DNA of 64,000 nt from NCBI RefSeq assembly GCF_947258575.1, contig NZ_CAMYIV010000002.1:248001-312000 (forward strand), in the 5' to 3' direction. Numbering within the stretch: the stretch's first letter is position 1; every line of letters starts with the position of its first letter. The position numbers were made by a program, and so were the translations under genes. Source of the DNA: an uncultured Alcanivorax sp. Its GTDB lineage: Bacteria; Pseudomonadota; Gammaproteobacteria; Pseudomonadales; Alcanivoracaceae. Below are positions 1 through 9,978 of this stretch, one piece after another. The notes under the pieces are model-generated. The model was not told the origin of the DNA. It saw nothing but the letters and a program-made list of their open reading frames with translations, and searched no databases.

Positions 1-690
1 CTCAAGCTGAGCGGTGAAGCGCTGGCGGGTGACGAGGGCTTCGGGATTGATCCCAAAGTACTGGATGCGATTTCCCTGGAAATCGGTCAGCTCGTCGGTA
101 TCGGGGTCCAGGTGGGCCTGGTAGTGGGTGGTGGTAATCTGTTCCGCGGCGCGGCGTTGCAAAGCGCTGGTCTGGACCGGGTGGCAGGTGACCATATGGG
201 CATGCTGGCGACGGTGATGAACGGCCTGGCGCTGCGTGATGCACTGGAGCGGTCCAATATCCGCACTCGTCTGATGTCGGCGATCCCCATGAGCGGGGTG
301 GTGGAGCATTATGATCATCGTAATGCCAATCGCCATCTCAAGAATGGAGAAGTAGTGATCTTCTGTGCCGGCACCGGCAACCCCTTCTTTACCACCGATT
401 CTGCGGCCTGTCTGCGCGGTATCGAGATCAGTGCCGATGTGGTTCTCAAGGCCACCAAGGTGGATGGCGTCTATAGTGATGATCCGCAGAAAAATCCGGC
501 GGCAATCAAGTATGACACCTTGACCTATGACGAGGTGCTGGATAAAAAGCTTGGAGTCATGGATCTGACGGCTATCTGTCTGTGCCGCGATCACTCCATG
601 CCTCTGCGTGTGTTTGATATGAACAAGAAGGGTGCGCTGCTGAACCTGATGCTGGGTGGCAGCGAAGGGACCCTGGTAGAGGCCGGTTAA
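1..690 (+). CDS. pyrH: UMP kinase (5'-truncated by window edge)
   Basis: UMP kinase converts UMP to UDP with ATP in the cytosol, the first dedicated step from UMP to UTP and CTP. The frame is open from base 1, and the first visible residues, LKLSGEAL, are the phosphate-binding start of the amino-acid-kinase fold. Only about ten residues are therefore missing. [10 protein letters not shown] and the acceptor-site segment [15 protein letters not shown] follow, and the protein ends TLVEAG as family members do. frr begins 121 bp downstream, the usual pyrH-frr order. Identification is secure; only the start is unknown. Confidence 0.97.
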   Translation, partial: LKLSGEALAGDEGFGIDPKVLDAISLEIGQLVGIGVQVGLVVGGGNLFRGAALQSAGLDRVAGDHMGMLATVMNGLALRDALERSNIRTRLMSAIPMSGVVEHYDHRNANRHLKNGEVVIFCAGTGNPFFTTDSAACLRGIEISADVVLKATKVDGVYSDDPQKNPAAIKYDTLTYDEVLDKKLGVMDLTAICLCRDHSMPLRVFDMNKKGALLNLMLGGSEGTLVEAG

Positions 691-811
691 TCCCCGGCTG
701 AAGCTGTTGGAAGTTTTTTTGTTGTCCGCCCTGCGGACGTTGCATAACAAGGGTCTGGTTGGCGTCTCGAGGCTTTCCAGGCTCTGCTGAAAAGAAAGGC
801 GAGGAATAACG

Positions 812-1369
812 GTGATTGACGATATTCGCAAAGATGCAGAATCCCGCATGAAGAAGAGCCTGGCTGCGCTGGATACCGCGCTGAAACGTGTGCGTACCGG
901 TCGTGCCCACCCCAGTCTGCTGGACAATATCACGGTGGATTACTATGGCGCGGAGACGCCGCTGCAGCAGTTAGGCAATATCTCCGTGGAAGAGGGGCGC
1001 ACCCTGACCATCTCTCCCTTCGACAAGAGCCTGATCCCGCAGATTGAGCGGGCCATCATGACCTCTGACCTGGGTCTGAACCCGTCCACCTCCGGTAGCC
1101 TGATCCGGCTACCGTTGCCGCCGCTGACCGAGGAAACCCGTCGGGACCTGGTCAAGGTGGTCCGGGCTGAAGCCGAGCAGGCACGGGTATCCGTACGCAG
1201 CGTCCGCCGTGACGCCAACAGCGACCTGAAAGAGCTGCTCAAGGAAAAGGAAATTTCCGAAGATGAAGAGCGTCGCGGCGAAGAGCTGATCCAGCAGCTC
1301 ACCGACAAGATGGTGGTGGAAGTGGATCGCGTGCTGAAAGAGAAAGAAGAGGAATTGATGACCGTTTAA
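812..1369 (+). CDS. frr: Ribosome recycling factor
   Basis: Ribosome recycling factor splits post-termination ribosomes together with EF-G. The 185-residue length is exactly the family norm. The N-terminal helix contains [16 protein letters not shown], followed by the signature [13 protein letters not shown] and, near the C-terminus, [19 protein letters not shown]. The start is GTG, preceded by a purine-rich GAAAGGCGAGG ribosome-binding stretch. A strong hairpin with a T-tract follows the stop codon, so at least part of the pyrH-frr transcript probably ends before uppS. Confidence 0.97.
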   Translation: MIDDIRKDAESRMKKSLAALDTALKRVRTGRAHPSLLDNITVDYYGAETPLQQLGNISVEEGRTLTISPFDKSLIPQIERAIMTSDLGLNPSTSGSLIRLPLPPLTEETRRDLVKVVRAEAEQARVSVRSVRRDANSDLKELLKEKEISEDEERRGEELIQQLTDKMVVEVDRVLKEKEEELMTV

Positions 1370-1393
1370 TACAACCGGTCATCGTTCACGGAT

Positions 1394-1444
1394 GCGGGCT
1401 GTGACCTGAAGCCAAGGATTCAGGTGTGCGTCAGCCCGCTTTTT
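1394..1444 (+). terminator. Nested-hairpin intrinsic terminator between frr and uppS
   Basis: GCGGGCTG (1394-1401) pairs with CAGCCCGC (1432-1439) and is followed directly by TTTTTG. Inside the loop a second perfect stem, ACCTGAA/TTCAGGT (1404-1410 with 1419-1425), gives a branched structure. The T-tract runs to within about 20 bp of the uppS ATG, so it could also act as an attenuator for the downstream operon. Confidence 0.8.
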
Positions 1445-1463
1445 GTTATTTGGCGGATGCAGT

Positions 1464-2243
1464 ATGGCCAGCGAAAACATCCACTCCAGTGCCCCGGATA
1501 TCGATTCCCACCAAGGCGAACTCCCCCGGCATGTGGCCATTATCATGGACGGCAACAATCGCTGGGCCCGCAAGCAGGGGCTGCCCGGGGAAGAAGGGCA
1601 TCGTGCCGGTGAAGCCACGGTGCAGACTATTATCCGCAGTGCGGCTGAGCGGGGTATCGAAGCGCTGACCCTGTTTGCCTTCAGCTCGGAGAATTGGCGT
1701 CGCCCCCAAGGGGAAGTGGACCACCTGATGGCGTTGTTCCTCAAGGCCCTGGGCGGTCGAGTGGAAGAGCTGCATGGCCACGGTGTGCGTATCCGCTTTA
1801 TCGGTGATCGCAGTGCTTTTGCCGAGGACCTGCAGAAGGGCATGGCAGAAGCCGAGGCGCTGACCGGTGATAATCCTCGCATGACGGTGGTCATCGCGGT
1901 GAATTACGGTGGTCAGTGGGATATTGCCCAGGCGGCCCGTCAGCTGGCGATTCAGGTGGAGCAGGGCAGCATCACGTCCGACCAAATCACGGCCGAAGCC
2001 CTTGGGCAGCATGTGGCCATGGCCGATCTACCTCTGCCCGACCTGCTGATCCGCACTGGTGGCGACCAGCGCATCAGCAACTTTCTGCTGTGGCAACTGG
2101 CCTACAGCGAACTGTTTTTTTCCCCGTTGTTATGGCCTGATTTCGATGCGGACGCCTTTGCTGCCGCCTTGCAGGATTATGCCGGCCGCCAGCGTCGTTT
2201 TGGACGCTCTGGTGAAGAAGTGGCCGGATTGAAAGGAGAATAA
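1464..2243 (+). CDS. uppS: Undecaprenyl diphosphate synthase (cis-prenyltransferase)
   Basis: Adds eight isopentenyl units in cis to farnesyl diphosphate, giving the C55 lipid carrier for peptidoglycan and LPS O-antigen. IIMDGNNRWARKQGLPG holds the catalytic Asp and diphosphate-binding residues. Later motifs are FAFSSENWRRP and LLIRTGGDQRISNFLLWQ. The ATG at 1464 gives 259 residues, close to the usual 250. An upstream in-frame TTG at 1443 was not chosen because it lies in the terminator T-tract. cdsA starts two bases after the stop, so they are co-transcribed. Confidence 0.96.
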   Translation: MASENIHSSAPDIDSHQGELPRHVAIIMDGNNRWARKQGLPGEEGHRAGEATVQTIIRSAAERGIEALTLFAFSSENWRRPQGEVDHLMALFLKALGGRVEELHGHGVRIRFIGDRSAFAEDLQKGMAEAEALTGDNPRMTVVIAVNYGGQWDIAQAARQLAIQVEQGSITSDQITAEALGQHVAMADLPLPDLLIRTGGDQRISNFLLWQLAYSELFFSPLLWPDFDADAFAAALQDYAGRQRRFGRSGEEVAGLKGE

Positions 2244-2245
2244 GA

Positions 2246-3070
2246 ATGTTGAAACTGCGCGTGATTACAGCGCTGATCCTGCTGCCCATTGTGTTGGGCG
2301 CCGTCTTCGGGCTTGGCCGATTGCCGTTTGCTCTGGTGGCCGGTGTGTTCTTCCTGATGGCCGGCTGGGAATGGGCGGCCATGATGGGAAAGGTGTCAGC
2401 CGCGGTTCGTAGCGGTTGGGTCATCGGTCTTGGTGTGGTGATGGCCTTGGCAGAGATCTATCGCCCTGCCTGGTTACTCAATGCTATTCCTGTCTGGTGG
2501 TTGCTGGCCCTGATTCTGGTTATCGGTTACCCGGGCAATGCCCGTGTCTGGTACCGCCCGGCCCTTATGGCTCTGGTCGGGTTGCTGTTGCTGGTGCCTT
2601 CCTGGGCAGCAATCGTACAACTCCAGGACGAGGGTGCGCTGGGTCTGGCGGGCCCGTGGGCACTGATGTTCATCCTGCTCTGGGTGTGGGCCGCGGATAC
2701 CGGCGCCTATTTTGCCGGCCGAGCCTTCGGTAAACACAAGCTGGCGCCACTGGTCAGCCCCGGCAAGACCATTGAAGGACTTGCCGGTGGTGTGGCGTTG
2801 GCGTTGGCAGTGGTGGCGGGTGTCTATGCGGCCGGTCTTCTCGATGCCAAGTTGCTGCCACTGATGATTGTGGCCCTGCTGACGGTGCTGGCATCCGCTT
2901 TGGGTGATCTGTTCGAGAGCATGGTGAAGCGTGAGCGCGGCTTCAAGGACAGTGGCACCATCCTGCCCGGCCATGGCGGCATGCTGGACCGCATCGACAG
3001 TGTGACTGCGGCCCTGCCCATTGCTCTGGCCGGTTTCAACTGGTTTTCCCTGCCGGGAGGCAGTCTGTGA
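2246..3070 (+). CDS. cdsA: Phosphatidate cytidylyltransferase (CDP-diglyceride synthase)
   Basis: Integral inner-membrane enzyme that makes CDP-diacylglycerol from phosphatidic acid and CTP, the branch point of phospholipid synthesis. It has 274 residues with multiple hydrophobic helices. The C-terminal CDS signature is complete: [19 protein letters not shown] followed by [13 protein letters not shown]. The start codon is set by tight spacing after uppS. The last codons overlap the GTG start of dxr, which implies translational coupling. Confidence 0.96.
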   Translation: MLKLRVITALILLPIVLGAVFGLGRLPFALVAGVFFLMAGWEWAAMMGKVSAAVRSGWVIGLGVVMALAEIYRPAWLLNAIPVWWLLALILVIGYPGNARVWYRPALMALVGLLLLVPSWAAIVQLQDEGALGLAGPWALMFILLWVWAADTGAYFAGRAFGKHKLAPLVSPGKTIEGLAGGVALALAVVAGVYAAGLLDAKLLPLMIVALLTVLASALGDLFESMVKRERGFKDSGTILPGHGGMLDRIDSVTAALPIALAGFNWFSLPGGSL

Positions 3071-4251
3071 CACCCTCTGCCAGACAGCGTCTGACTATTC
3101 TTGGTGCCACTGGCAGTATCGGCCAGCAGACCCTGGATGTGGTGGGCCGACATCCGGAACGCTATGAGGTGTTTGCCCTCACGGCCAGTTCCCGCTGGCA
3201 GCTGATGGCCGAGCTGTGCCAGACAGTCCAGCCGCGTTTTGCCGCCATGTCTGACCCGGCAGCGGCGGCGGCGCTCAGGAACCATCTGGCCGAGGCCGGG
3301 TCTCAAGTTGAAGTATTGTCCGGGCCCACGGCTCTGGCGGATCTGGCGGCCCATCCCGATGCGGATACGGTGGTTGCCGCCATCGTCGGGGCGGCTGGGG
3401 TCAGGCCCACCCTGGCGGCGGTGGAGGCCGGCAAGCGAGTGTTGTTGGCCAACAAGGAAGCCTTGGTGGTCACCGGCTCATTGTTTATGGATGCGGTAAA
3501 GCGTCACGGAGCCACGCTGCTGCCACTGGATTCCGAACACAACGCCATCTTCCAGTGTTTGCCGGATGAGGGCGTTAATGCCGGTGTGGAGCGTCTGTTG
3601 CTGACGGCCTCCGGCGGTCCGTTCCGTGAATTCAGTGCCGCCGAGCTTGCGGCGGTGACGCCGGCGCAGGCAGTGAAGCATCCAAACTGGGACATGGGCC
3701 CAAAGATTTCGGTGGATTCCGCCACCCTGATGAACAAGGGCCTGGAATTCATTGAAGCCTGCTGGTTGTTCGACGTGTCCCCGGACATGATCGATGTGGT
3801 GGTGCATCCGCAGAGCGTGGTGCATTCCATGGTGGCCTACCGGGACGGCTCGGTGCTGGCTCAACTGGGTACACCGGATATGAGAACACCCATTGCCTGC
3901 GGTTTGTCGTGGCCAGAGCGGGTGGAATCCGGCGCCCAGCGCCTGGATTTTTCTGCCCTCATCGGACTGAATTTCGAGGCGCCGGATCTGCAGCGTTTTC
4001 CCTGCCTGGGATTGGCGAGGAATGCCATGCGCGCCGGAGGCACAGCCACGGCAGTATTGAATGCGGCCAACGAAGAAGCTGTTGCCGCTTTCCTGGCTGG
4101 CAGGCTGGACTTTATGGGCATCCCGGCGGTCGTGGAACTGACACTGGAAAAGCAGGCTTCACCCGCCTGTACGGATGTGGATGCTGTGATGGAAATCGAC
4201 CGCCAGGCTCGTGAAATGGCCTGCCGACTGATCAAGGAACGCGAATGCTGA
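3067..4251 (+). CDS. dxr: 1-deoxy-D-xylulose 5-phosphate reductoisomerase
   Basis: Second step of the MEP isoprenoid pathway: rearrangement and NADPH reduction of DXP to 2-C-methyl-D-erythritol 4-phosphate. It has 394 residues. The N-terminal NADPH loop is [13 protein letters not shown]. The metal and substrate site is [12 protein letters not shown] with SGGPFRE, and [11 protein letters not shown] follows. The GTG start overlaps the end of cdsA by four bases, and the end overlaps rseP by seven. ispD and ispF of the same pathway lie about 21 kb downstream. Confidence 0.97.
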   Translation: MTPSARQRLTILGATGSIGQQTLDVVGRHPERYEVFALTASSRWQLMAELCQTVQPRFAAMSDPAAAAALRNHLAEAGSQVEVLSGPTALADLAAHPDADTVVAAIVGAAGVRPTLAAVEAGKRVLLANKEALVVTGSLFMDAVKRHGATLLPLDSEHNAIFQCLPDEGVNAGVERLLLTASGGPFREFSAAELAAVTPAQAVKHPNWDMGPKISVDSATLMNKGLEFIEACWLFDVSPDMIDVVVHPQSVVHSMVAYRDGSVLAQLGTPDMRTPIACGLSWPERVESGAQRLDFSALIGLNFEAPDLQRFPCLGLARNAMRAGGTATAVLNAANEEAVAAFLAGRLDFMGIPAVVELTLEKQASPACTDVDAVMEIDRQAREMACRLIKEREC

Positions 4252-5552
4252 CGCTTCTGGCTTTTGTAGTCACCATCGTCATTATTGTGGCCTTCCATGA
4301 GTGGGGTCACTTTTTGGCCATGCGTGCGTTTGGCGTTCGTGTGCTGACTTTTTCTGTGGGCTTTGGCCCCAAGCTGTTCCGGTTTACTGACAAAAAAGGG
4401 ACTGAATGGGTCGTCAGCGGGATCCCTCTGGGTGGCTACGTGAAGCCACTGGATGCCCGTGAAGATGAAACTGCCGAAGGTGACCCGGGCGAGTTTTCCA
4501 GCAAACCGGCCTGGCAACGGGTGATTACCTATGCCGCTGGCCCGGTATTCAATTTTATTCTAGCCCTGCTCATTTATTGGCTGTTGATGGTCGGCTTCGG
4601 CCAGAGTCGCATGCAGGCGGTGGTGGGGCCGGTGGCACCAGGGACGGTGGCGGAACAGGCCGGCTTTGCCCCTGGAGATCGCATTTTGGAGGCGGGTGGT
4701 ACCGCTGTTGAGGGCTGGCGTCCTTTCTACAACGAATTGATTCTGCATCTGGGAGAAAAGGAAAAACTGCCGGTGACAGTAGCCACCGCATCCGGTGATA
4801 CGGCGGTGCGCGAGCTGGATACGTCGCCCTGGTCTGCGGACCTGGAGAAGCTGCCACTGGATGCACTTGGCATCAGTCAGGCGGTGTTGATTGGCGAGGT
4901 TGTCGGGGGTAGTGCTGCAGATCAGGCCGGCTTGCTGGTCGGTGATCAGGTGATAGCACTGGACGGCGAGCCGCTCAGCGGCTGGCAGGCCTGGCAGGAA
5001 ACCATCATGGCGTCTGCAGGGCAGACTCTGGAGCTCACTGTGCTGCGAGACGGGGCAATACGGCGTTTTGCTGTCACCCCGGAAACAGTCACAGAAGGAG
5101 AGCAGAGTTTCGGCCGTATCGGCGTAGCCATGGGCGGAATTTACCAGCAGCAATTCGGCCCGGGCGGTGCCATTGTGGCGGCCTCCGAACGTTTTGTGGA
5201 ACAGAGCGAAGTGGTCTGGGCAAGCCTGGTAAAACTGGTGACTGGCAAGTTGTCCCTGGATAATCTGGGCGGCCCCATTACCATTGCGCAGGTGGCTGGG
5301 GAGAGTGCTTCCTATGGCATTGCCAGTTTTCTGGCGCTGCTGGCCTATCTGAGCATCACACTCGGTATTATCAATCTGCTCCCGGTACCCATGCTGGACG
5401 GCGGCTGGATTTTCTTTGGAATCATTGAAATGATTCGCGGTCGCAGTTTACCGGAGCGGTTTCTTATGGCCGCGCAAGGAGTAGGGCTGACGCTAGTGAT
5501 CAGCTTTATGCTACTGGCCATTTACAACGACTTGGTGAAGCAGTTTTCATGA
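4245..5552 (+). CDS. rseP: Site-2 intramembrane zinc metalloprotease RseP
   Basis: Inner-membrane S2P protease that in relatives makes the second cut of the anti-sigma factor RseA and clears signal-peptide remnants. It has 435 residues. The zinc motif HEWGH lies in the first membrane segment (near residue 18). Two PDZ-like regions cover roughly residues 110-290. The C-terminal motif [12 protein letters not shown] holds the third zinc ligand Asp; many relatives have LDGGH there. It overlaps dxr and bamA, the standard order for this cluster. Confidence 0.95.
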   Translation: MLTLLAFVVTIVIIVAFHEWGHFLAMRAFGVRVLTFSVGFGPKLFRFTDKKGTEWVVSGIPLGGYVKPLDAREDETAEGDPGEFSSKPAWQRVITYAAGPVFNFILALLIYWLLMVGFGQSRMQAVVGPVAPGTVAEQAGFAPGDRILEAGGTAVEGWRPFYNELILHLGEKEKLPVTVATASGDTAVRELDTSPWSADLEKLPLDALGISQAVLIGEVVGGSAADQAGLLVGDQVIALDGEPLSGWQAWQETIMASAGQTLELTVLRDGAIRRFAVTPETVTEGEQSFGRIGVAMGGIYQQQFGPGGAIVAASERFVEQSEVVWASLVKLVTGKLSLDNLGGPITIAQVAGESASYGIASFLALLAYLSITLGIINLLPVPMLDGGWIFFGIIEMIRGRSLPERFLMAAQGVGLTLVISFMLLAIYNDLVKQFS

Positions 5553-7912
5553 TATTTGGGGACAAACTAAACCGCCCCCTGAAGGGCCTGTTGGCGGTAG
5601 CCTGCCTGTGTCTGGCACCTTGGGTGAACGCGGAATCCTTGGTGCCATTCAAGGTGCACGATGTACGTGTGGAAGGGCTTCAGCGCCTGCCTGTGGAGCG
5701 GGTCTATGCGGAATTGCCGATTCAGGCAGGTGACACGGTGGACCGCGATCAGATTGTTGATGCGGTTCAGCGTCTGTTTGCCACTGGCAACTTCGAGGAT
5801 GTTCAGCTGGGTCGCGATGGCGATGATCTGGTAGTGGTGGTCGCGGAGCGTCCCAGCATTGCCCGCATCGAACTATCAGGCAACAAGTCCATCGACGAGG
5901 AAAACCTGCGCAAGGGGCTAACCGAAGCCGGTCTTGCCGAAGGCGAGGTGTTCCAGCGCTCCACATTGCAGGCGATCGCCGGTGAGCTGGAGCGCCAATA
6001 CGTCAGCCAGGGTCGTTATGGTGCCGATATCAAGACCGAATCGGTGCCGCTGCCTCGTAATCGGGTCGGACTCAAGATCGAGATTTACGAAGGCAAGGCC
6101 GCTCGTATTCGCGATATCAATATCGTCGGCAACGATCTGTTCGATGACGAGGAACTGCTGAAAGATTTCGAACTGAATTCCACCGGCTTCTGGTCGTTCA
6201 TCAAGGGTGATGACAAATACTCCCGGCAGAAACTGAGCGGTGACCTGGAGCGGTTGCGCTCCTATTACCTTGATCGTGGCTACATCAATTTTTCTATCGA
6301 ATCCACCCAGGTGTCCGTGACTCCGGACCGTCGCAGCGTGTTTATCACGGTCAATGTGGCGGAAGGTGAGCAGTACACCGTCAATGAAGTGAGCCTGGCA
6401 GGTGATTTGGTGGTGGGCGAGGAGCAGCTCGAGCCCCTCTTGATCGTCAAAAAAGGGCAGGTGTTCAGCCAGCAGTTGGTGACCTACACCAATGATCTGC
6501 TCAAGCGCCGTCTTGGCAATGAGGGTTATACCTTTGCCGAGGTCAACGGCCGTGACCACAACGCCAACGATGAAGACAACACCGTCGACGTGACGTTCTA
6601 TGTGGAGCCTGGGCGCAAGGTATACGTGCGCCGTATCAACTTCAGCGGTAACGCTAAAACCGATGATGAAGTGCTGCGTCGTGAGCTTCGCCAGTTTGAA
6701 CAGGCGCCAGCGAATACCTCCCTGGTGGACCTGTCTCGGCAGCGCTTGCAGCGTCTGGGCTACTTCAGTGTGGTGGAAGCTGACACTCCCCGTGTGCCGA
6801 ACTCCGAAGACCTGGTAGATGTGGAATACAAGGTGGAAGAGCAGCCTTCTGGCTCCATCGGCGCCAATGTGGGTTTCTCCGATGCCTCCGGGTTTATCTT
6901 TGGTGCCAATGTCACCCAGAACAACTGGCGTGGCTCCGGTAACCGGGTGTCTTTTGCACTGAGCCGTTCGGATATCCGCGATTCCTACAGCTTTTCCCAT
7001 TACAACCCGTACTACACCCTGGACGGTGTGAGCCGTGGTTTCAGCCTGTTCTATTCCAAAATTGATTTTGATGAAACCTCGGTAGCCTCCTACGCGGCCG
7101 ATCGTCTGGGTGGCTCGGTGACCTTCGGTTATCCGATTTCTGAATATTCACGGCTGAGTTTCGGTGGCACCTATGAGCAAACCGATATCACCACCGGTGA
7201 TTTCGTTGCCGTGGATATTTTCAACTTCCTGGAGAAGGAAGGTACCGAGTTTAACGAGTACAAGCTCAATGCCTCCTTGCAGACCAGCACGCTGAACAGA
7301 GGTGTGTTGCCGGATCGCGGTTGGTCCAGCAGCCTTGGCTTGGAAGTTGCCGTCCCCGGCTCGGACTATGGCTTCTATAAACTGAATTGGAACGGCCAGA
7401 AATATTTCCCGATCACTCAGCGATGGACATTGCGTACCCGGGCAGATGTGGCTTACGGGGATGGTTACGGTGACGATGCCGTATTGCCGTTCTTCGAGAA
7501 CTATTACTCCGGTGGCATCGGTTCGGTGCGGGGCTATGAATCGCGTTCCCTGGGCCCGCGCTCTGAAGGGCTGGCGTTTTTCCTCAACGGCACCCGTGAC
7601 CCGGACCCGGATCCCATCGGTGGCAACTTGCTCACCGAGGCCAGCCTGGAGCTGATCTTCCCGACGCCGTTTGCGCCGGAATCCCGAAGCGTGCGAACCT
7701 TCCTGTTCGCCGATGCGGGCAACGTGTTTGAAACCGAACGCAGTGACATTGTGGCCGACTTCGAAGCTACAGACCTGCGTACTTCCGTGGGGGTAGGCCT
7801 GACCTGGCTGACAGCGATTGGCCCGCTCAGTTTCAACCTCGCCAAGGCACTGAATGACCAGTCCGGCGATGATACGGAAGTTTTCCAATTTTCTCTGGGA
7901 CAGACTTTTTAG
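5549..7912 (+). CDS. bamA: Outer-membrane protein assembly factor BamA
   Basis: Core of the BAM complex that inserts beta-barrel proteins into the outer membrane. It has 787 residues with a signal peptide ending near APWVNA (about residue 28). Five POTRA repeats run to about residue 430, starting VHDVRVEGLQRLP. A C-terminal barrel ends in FSLGQTF with the terminal Phe. The barrel contains the GSVRGYESRSLGPR loop, the conserved VRGF-type motif in its Tyr form. The ATG overlaps the rseP stop. skp, encoding the periplasmic chaperone for its clients, follows. Confidence 0.97.
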   Translation: MIFGDKLNRPLKGLLAVACLCLAPWVNAESLVPFKVHDVRVEGLQRLPVERVYAELPIQAGDTVDRDQIVDAVQRLFATGNFEDVQLGRDGDDLVVVVAERPSIARIELSGNKSIDEENLRKGLTEAGLAEGEVFQRSTLQAIAGELERQYVSQGRYGADIKTESVPLPRNRVGLKIEIYEGKAARIRDINIVGNDLFDDEELLKDFELNSTGFWSFIKGDDKYSRQKLSGDLERLRSYYLDRGYINFSIESTQVSVTPDRRSVFITVNVAEGEQYTVNEVSLAGDLVVGEEQLEPLLIVKKGQVFSQQLVTYTNDLLKRRLGNEGYTFAEVNGRDHNANDEDNTVDVTFYVEPGRKVYVRRINFSGNAKTDDEVLRRELRQFEQAPANTSLVDLSRQRLQRLGYFSVVEADTPRVPNSEDLVDVEYKVEEQPSGSIGANVGFSDASGFIFGANVTQNNWRGSGNRVSFALSRSDIRDSYSFSHYNPYYTLDGVSRGFSLFYSKIDFDETSVASYAADRLGGSVTFGYPISEYSRLSFGGTYEQTDITTGDFVAVDIFNFLEKEGTEFNEYKLNASLQTSTLNRGVLPDRGWSSSLGLEVAVPGSDYGFYKLNWNGQKYFPITQRWTLRTRADVAYGDGYGDDAVLPFFENYYSGGIGSVRGYESRSLGPRSEGLAFFLNGTRDPDPDPIGGNLLTEASLELIFPTPFAPESRSVRTFLFADAGNVFETERSDIVADFEATDLRTSVGVGLTWLTAIGPLSFNLAKALNDQSGDDTEVFQFSLGQTF

Positions 7913-7922
7913 GAGTTTAATA

Positions 7923-8420
7923 ATGATGAAAAAATGGATTGCTGTTTTTGCTGTAATGTTGCCGGCACTCGCCATGGCTGAAAGTCGTGTGGGCGTGATT
8001 GACCCCATCGGTGCGCTGCAGGCTGCTGACAACGTGAAATCCCGCATGAGTGCACTGGAAAAAGAGCTGGGTGCCGATGAGCAGCGTCTCAACAGCCTGC
8101 GTCAGGAAGTGGGAAAGATGCAGGAAAAAATGCAGAAAGAAGGCATGACCATGTCTTCCGAGCAGCAAGAGCAGATGCAGACCGAAGGTCAGCAGAAAAT
8201 GATCGAGATCCAGAGCCTGCAGCGCAAACTGCAAAAGCGTGCCAACGATGCCCAGCGTGAACTGCTGCAGGAAATGGAGCCGAAGCTGCAAAGTGCCGTT
8301 GCCGAAGTGGCCAAGAAAGAAAACCTGGATCTGGTTGTCAGCGCCCAGGCAGTGATTTACACCAAGCCGGATCTGGATATCACTGAAGCGGTAACCAAAC
8401 AACTGAACAAGATGAAGTAA
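7923..8420 (+). CDS. skp: Periplasmic chaperone Skp/OmpH
   Basis: Trimeric periplasmic holdase that carries unfolded outer-membrane proteins to BamA. It has 165 residues. The signal peptide MMKKWIAVFAVMLPALAMA is followed by the SRVGVIDPIGAL beta strand and a long charged helical region of about residues 40-130 that forms the tentacle coiled coil. The start at 7923 has an AGGAG box eleven bases upstream, overlapping the bamA stop. Its stop overlaps the ATG of lpxD by one base. Confidence 0.94.
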   Translation: MMKKWIAVFAVMLPALAMAESRVGVIDPIGALQAADNVKSRMSALEKELGADEQRLNSLRQEVGKMQEKMQKEGMTMSSEQQEQMQTEGQQKMIEIQSLQRKLQKRANDAQRELLQEMEPKLQSAVAEVAKKENLDLVVSAQAVIYTKPDLDITEAVTKQLNKMK

Positions 8421-9430
8421 TGCTGACTCTCGGTGAACTGGCCCGGCAGCTGGACGCCGAGCTGGTCGGAGATCCCGACCAGCCGGTGGACGGTCTGGGT
8501 ACAATACAATCTGCCACGGACAGCCAGCTGACCTTTCTGGCGAATCCCCGATATCGCAGCTTCCTGGAGCAGACGCGGGCTGCTGCGGTGCTGATCCCCG
8601 AGTCCCAGCGGGAGTTCTGCCCGGTGGCTGCGTTGATCGTGAAAGATCCGTATCTGAGTTTTGCCAGGGCCAGTGCCTTTTTCGAAACCGCGCCGGTAGC
8701 AACCCCGGGCATTCATCCCTCTGCCGTGGTGGATCCGCAGGCCCGGATTGCCGATTCCGCCTCCATCGGCCCCAATGCGGTGGTCGATGCCGGTGTAACG
8801 GTAGGCGAGGGGGCCGTGATCATGGCCAATTCCGTGGTGGGCGCCGGTTCGGTGATCGGGGATCAGTGCAAGATCTGGCCAAATGTTACAATTTATCATG
8901 GTGTGACACTGGGCCCGCGCACTATCATACATGCCAATTGCGTGATTGGCGGCGATGGTTTCGGCTTCGCCTTCAATGGCGGCGGCTGGACCAAGCTGCA
9001 TCAAGTCGGCGGTGTCATCATCGGCGCAGATGTGGAAATCGGCGCCGGTACCACCGTGGATCGGGGTGCCATTGAAGACACTGTGATTGGTGATGGTGTG
9101 ATTCTGGATAATCAGATCCAGGTTGCCCACAACGTGGTGATCGGGAACCATACGGCTATCGCGGGTAAAGCCGGTATTGCCGGTTCTGCCAAAATCGGCG
9201 CCTACTGCTTGATCGGCGGGGCTGCCGGGATTGCCGGGCATATCGAAGTCTGTGACAAGGTGCAGATACTGGCCATGTCACTGGTGTCGAGTTCCATCAA
9301 AGAGCCTGGTACTTATGGCTCAGCGTTACCCGTGGATACCCAGAGTCGCTATCGTCGAAATGTGGCTCGCTTCCGAAATCTTGATGATCTGGCTCGCCGT
9401 GTGCGCAAACTGGAACGTTCAAGCGATTAA
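8420..9430 (+). CDS. lpxD: UDP-3-O-(3-hydroxyacyl)glucosamine N-acyltransferase
   Basis: Third step of lipid A synthesis: N-acylation of UDP-3-O-acyl-glucosamine from hydroxyacyl-ACP. It has 336 residues. An N-terminal uridine-binding domain (about 1-95) precedes a left-handed beta helix of hexapeptide repeats (about 100-300), with the catalytic His in NQIQVAHNVVIG. A C-terminal helix follows. It starts inside the skp stop codon and is followed by fabZ after a short gap. Confidence 0.96.
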   Translation: MLTLGELARQLDAELVGDPDQPVDGLGTIQSATDSQLTFLANPRYRSFLEQTRAAAVLIPESQREFCPVAALIVKDPYLSFARASAFFETAPVATPGIHPSAVVDPQARIADSASIGPNAVVDAGVTVGEGAVIMANSVVGAGSVIGDQCKIWPNVTIYHGVTLGPRTIIHANCVIGGDGFGFAFNGGGWTKLHQVGGVIIGADVEIGAGTTVDRGAIEDTVIGDGVILDNQIQVAHNVVIGNHTAIAGKAGIAGSAKIGAYCLIGGAAGIAGHIEVCDKVQILAMSLVSSSIKEPGTYGSALPVDTQSRYRRNVARFRNLDDLARRVRKLERSSD

Positions 9431-9466
9431 CGACCGCGTATTGCGGCACTTGCCTGTGTGGAACAC

Positions 9467-9907
9467 ATGATGATGGATATTCAGGCGGTCAGGGAATACC
9501 TGCCGCACCGTTACCCTTTTTTGCTGATTGACCGTGTTCTTGATGTGGAGCCCGGCAAGCGCATTGAAGCGATCAAGAACGTGAGCATTAACGAGCCCTT
9601 CTTTAATGGTCATTTTCCCCATGAACCGATCATGCCGGGTGTGCTGATCATCGAGGCCATGGCTCAGGCGGCGGGAATCCTCGGTTTTGTTACCGAGAAC
9701 AAGAAACCTGGCGACGGTTTTATCTATTTGCTGGTTGGCACTGACCGCGCGCGCTTCAAGCGTCGTGTGGTGCCGGGTGACACGCTGCACCTTAGTGCCG
9801 AGTTCATCATGACCAAACGCAACATCCTCAAGTTCGCCTGTGAGGCCAAGGTTGACGGCAAGATCGTCGCCAGTGCCGAAATGCTTGTGGCTGAACAGAA
9901 GGTCTGA
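9467..9907 (+). CDS. fabZ: 3-hydroxyacyl-ACP dehydratase FabZ
   Basis: Dehydrates 3-hydroxyacyl-ACP in fatty-acid elongation and competes with LpxA and LpxD for the same hydroxyacyl-ACP pool. The hotdog fold has its catalytic His in [13 protein letters not shown] and its Glu in [12 protein letters not shown]. Three consecutive ATGs (9467, 9470, 9473) are possible starts and the first was chosen; an in-frame GTG at 9458 is less likely. The product is about 146 residues. Confidence 0.95.
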   Translation: MMMDIQAVREYLPHRYPFLLIDRVLDVEPGKRIEAIKNVSINEPFFNGHFPHEPIMPGVLIIEAMAQAAGILGFVTENKKPGDGFIYLLVGTDRARFKRRVVPGDTLHLSAEFIMTKRNILKFACEAKVDGKIVASAEMLVAEQKV

Positions 9908-9978
9908 GTCGGGCGGCATATGCCATAACGGTTTGGCGTATACTCCCTGTATTTACAGCAGAATAAAGCGAAAATTCC

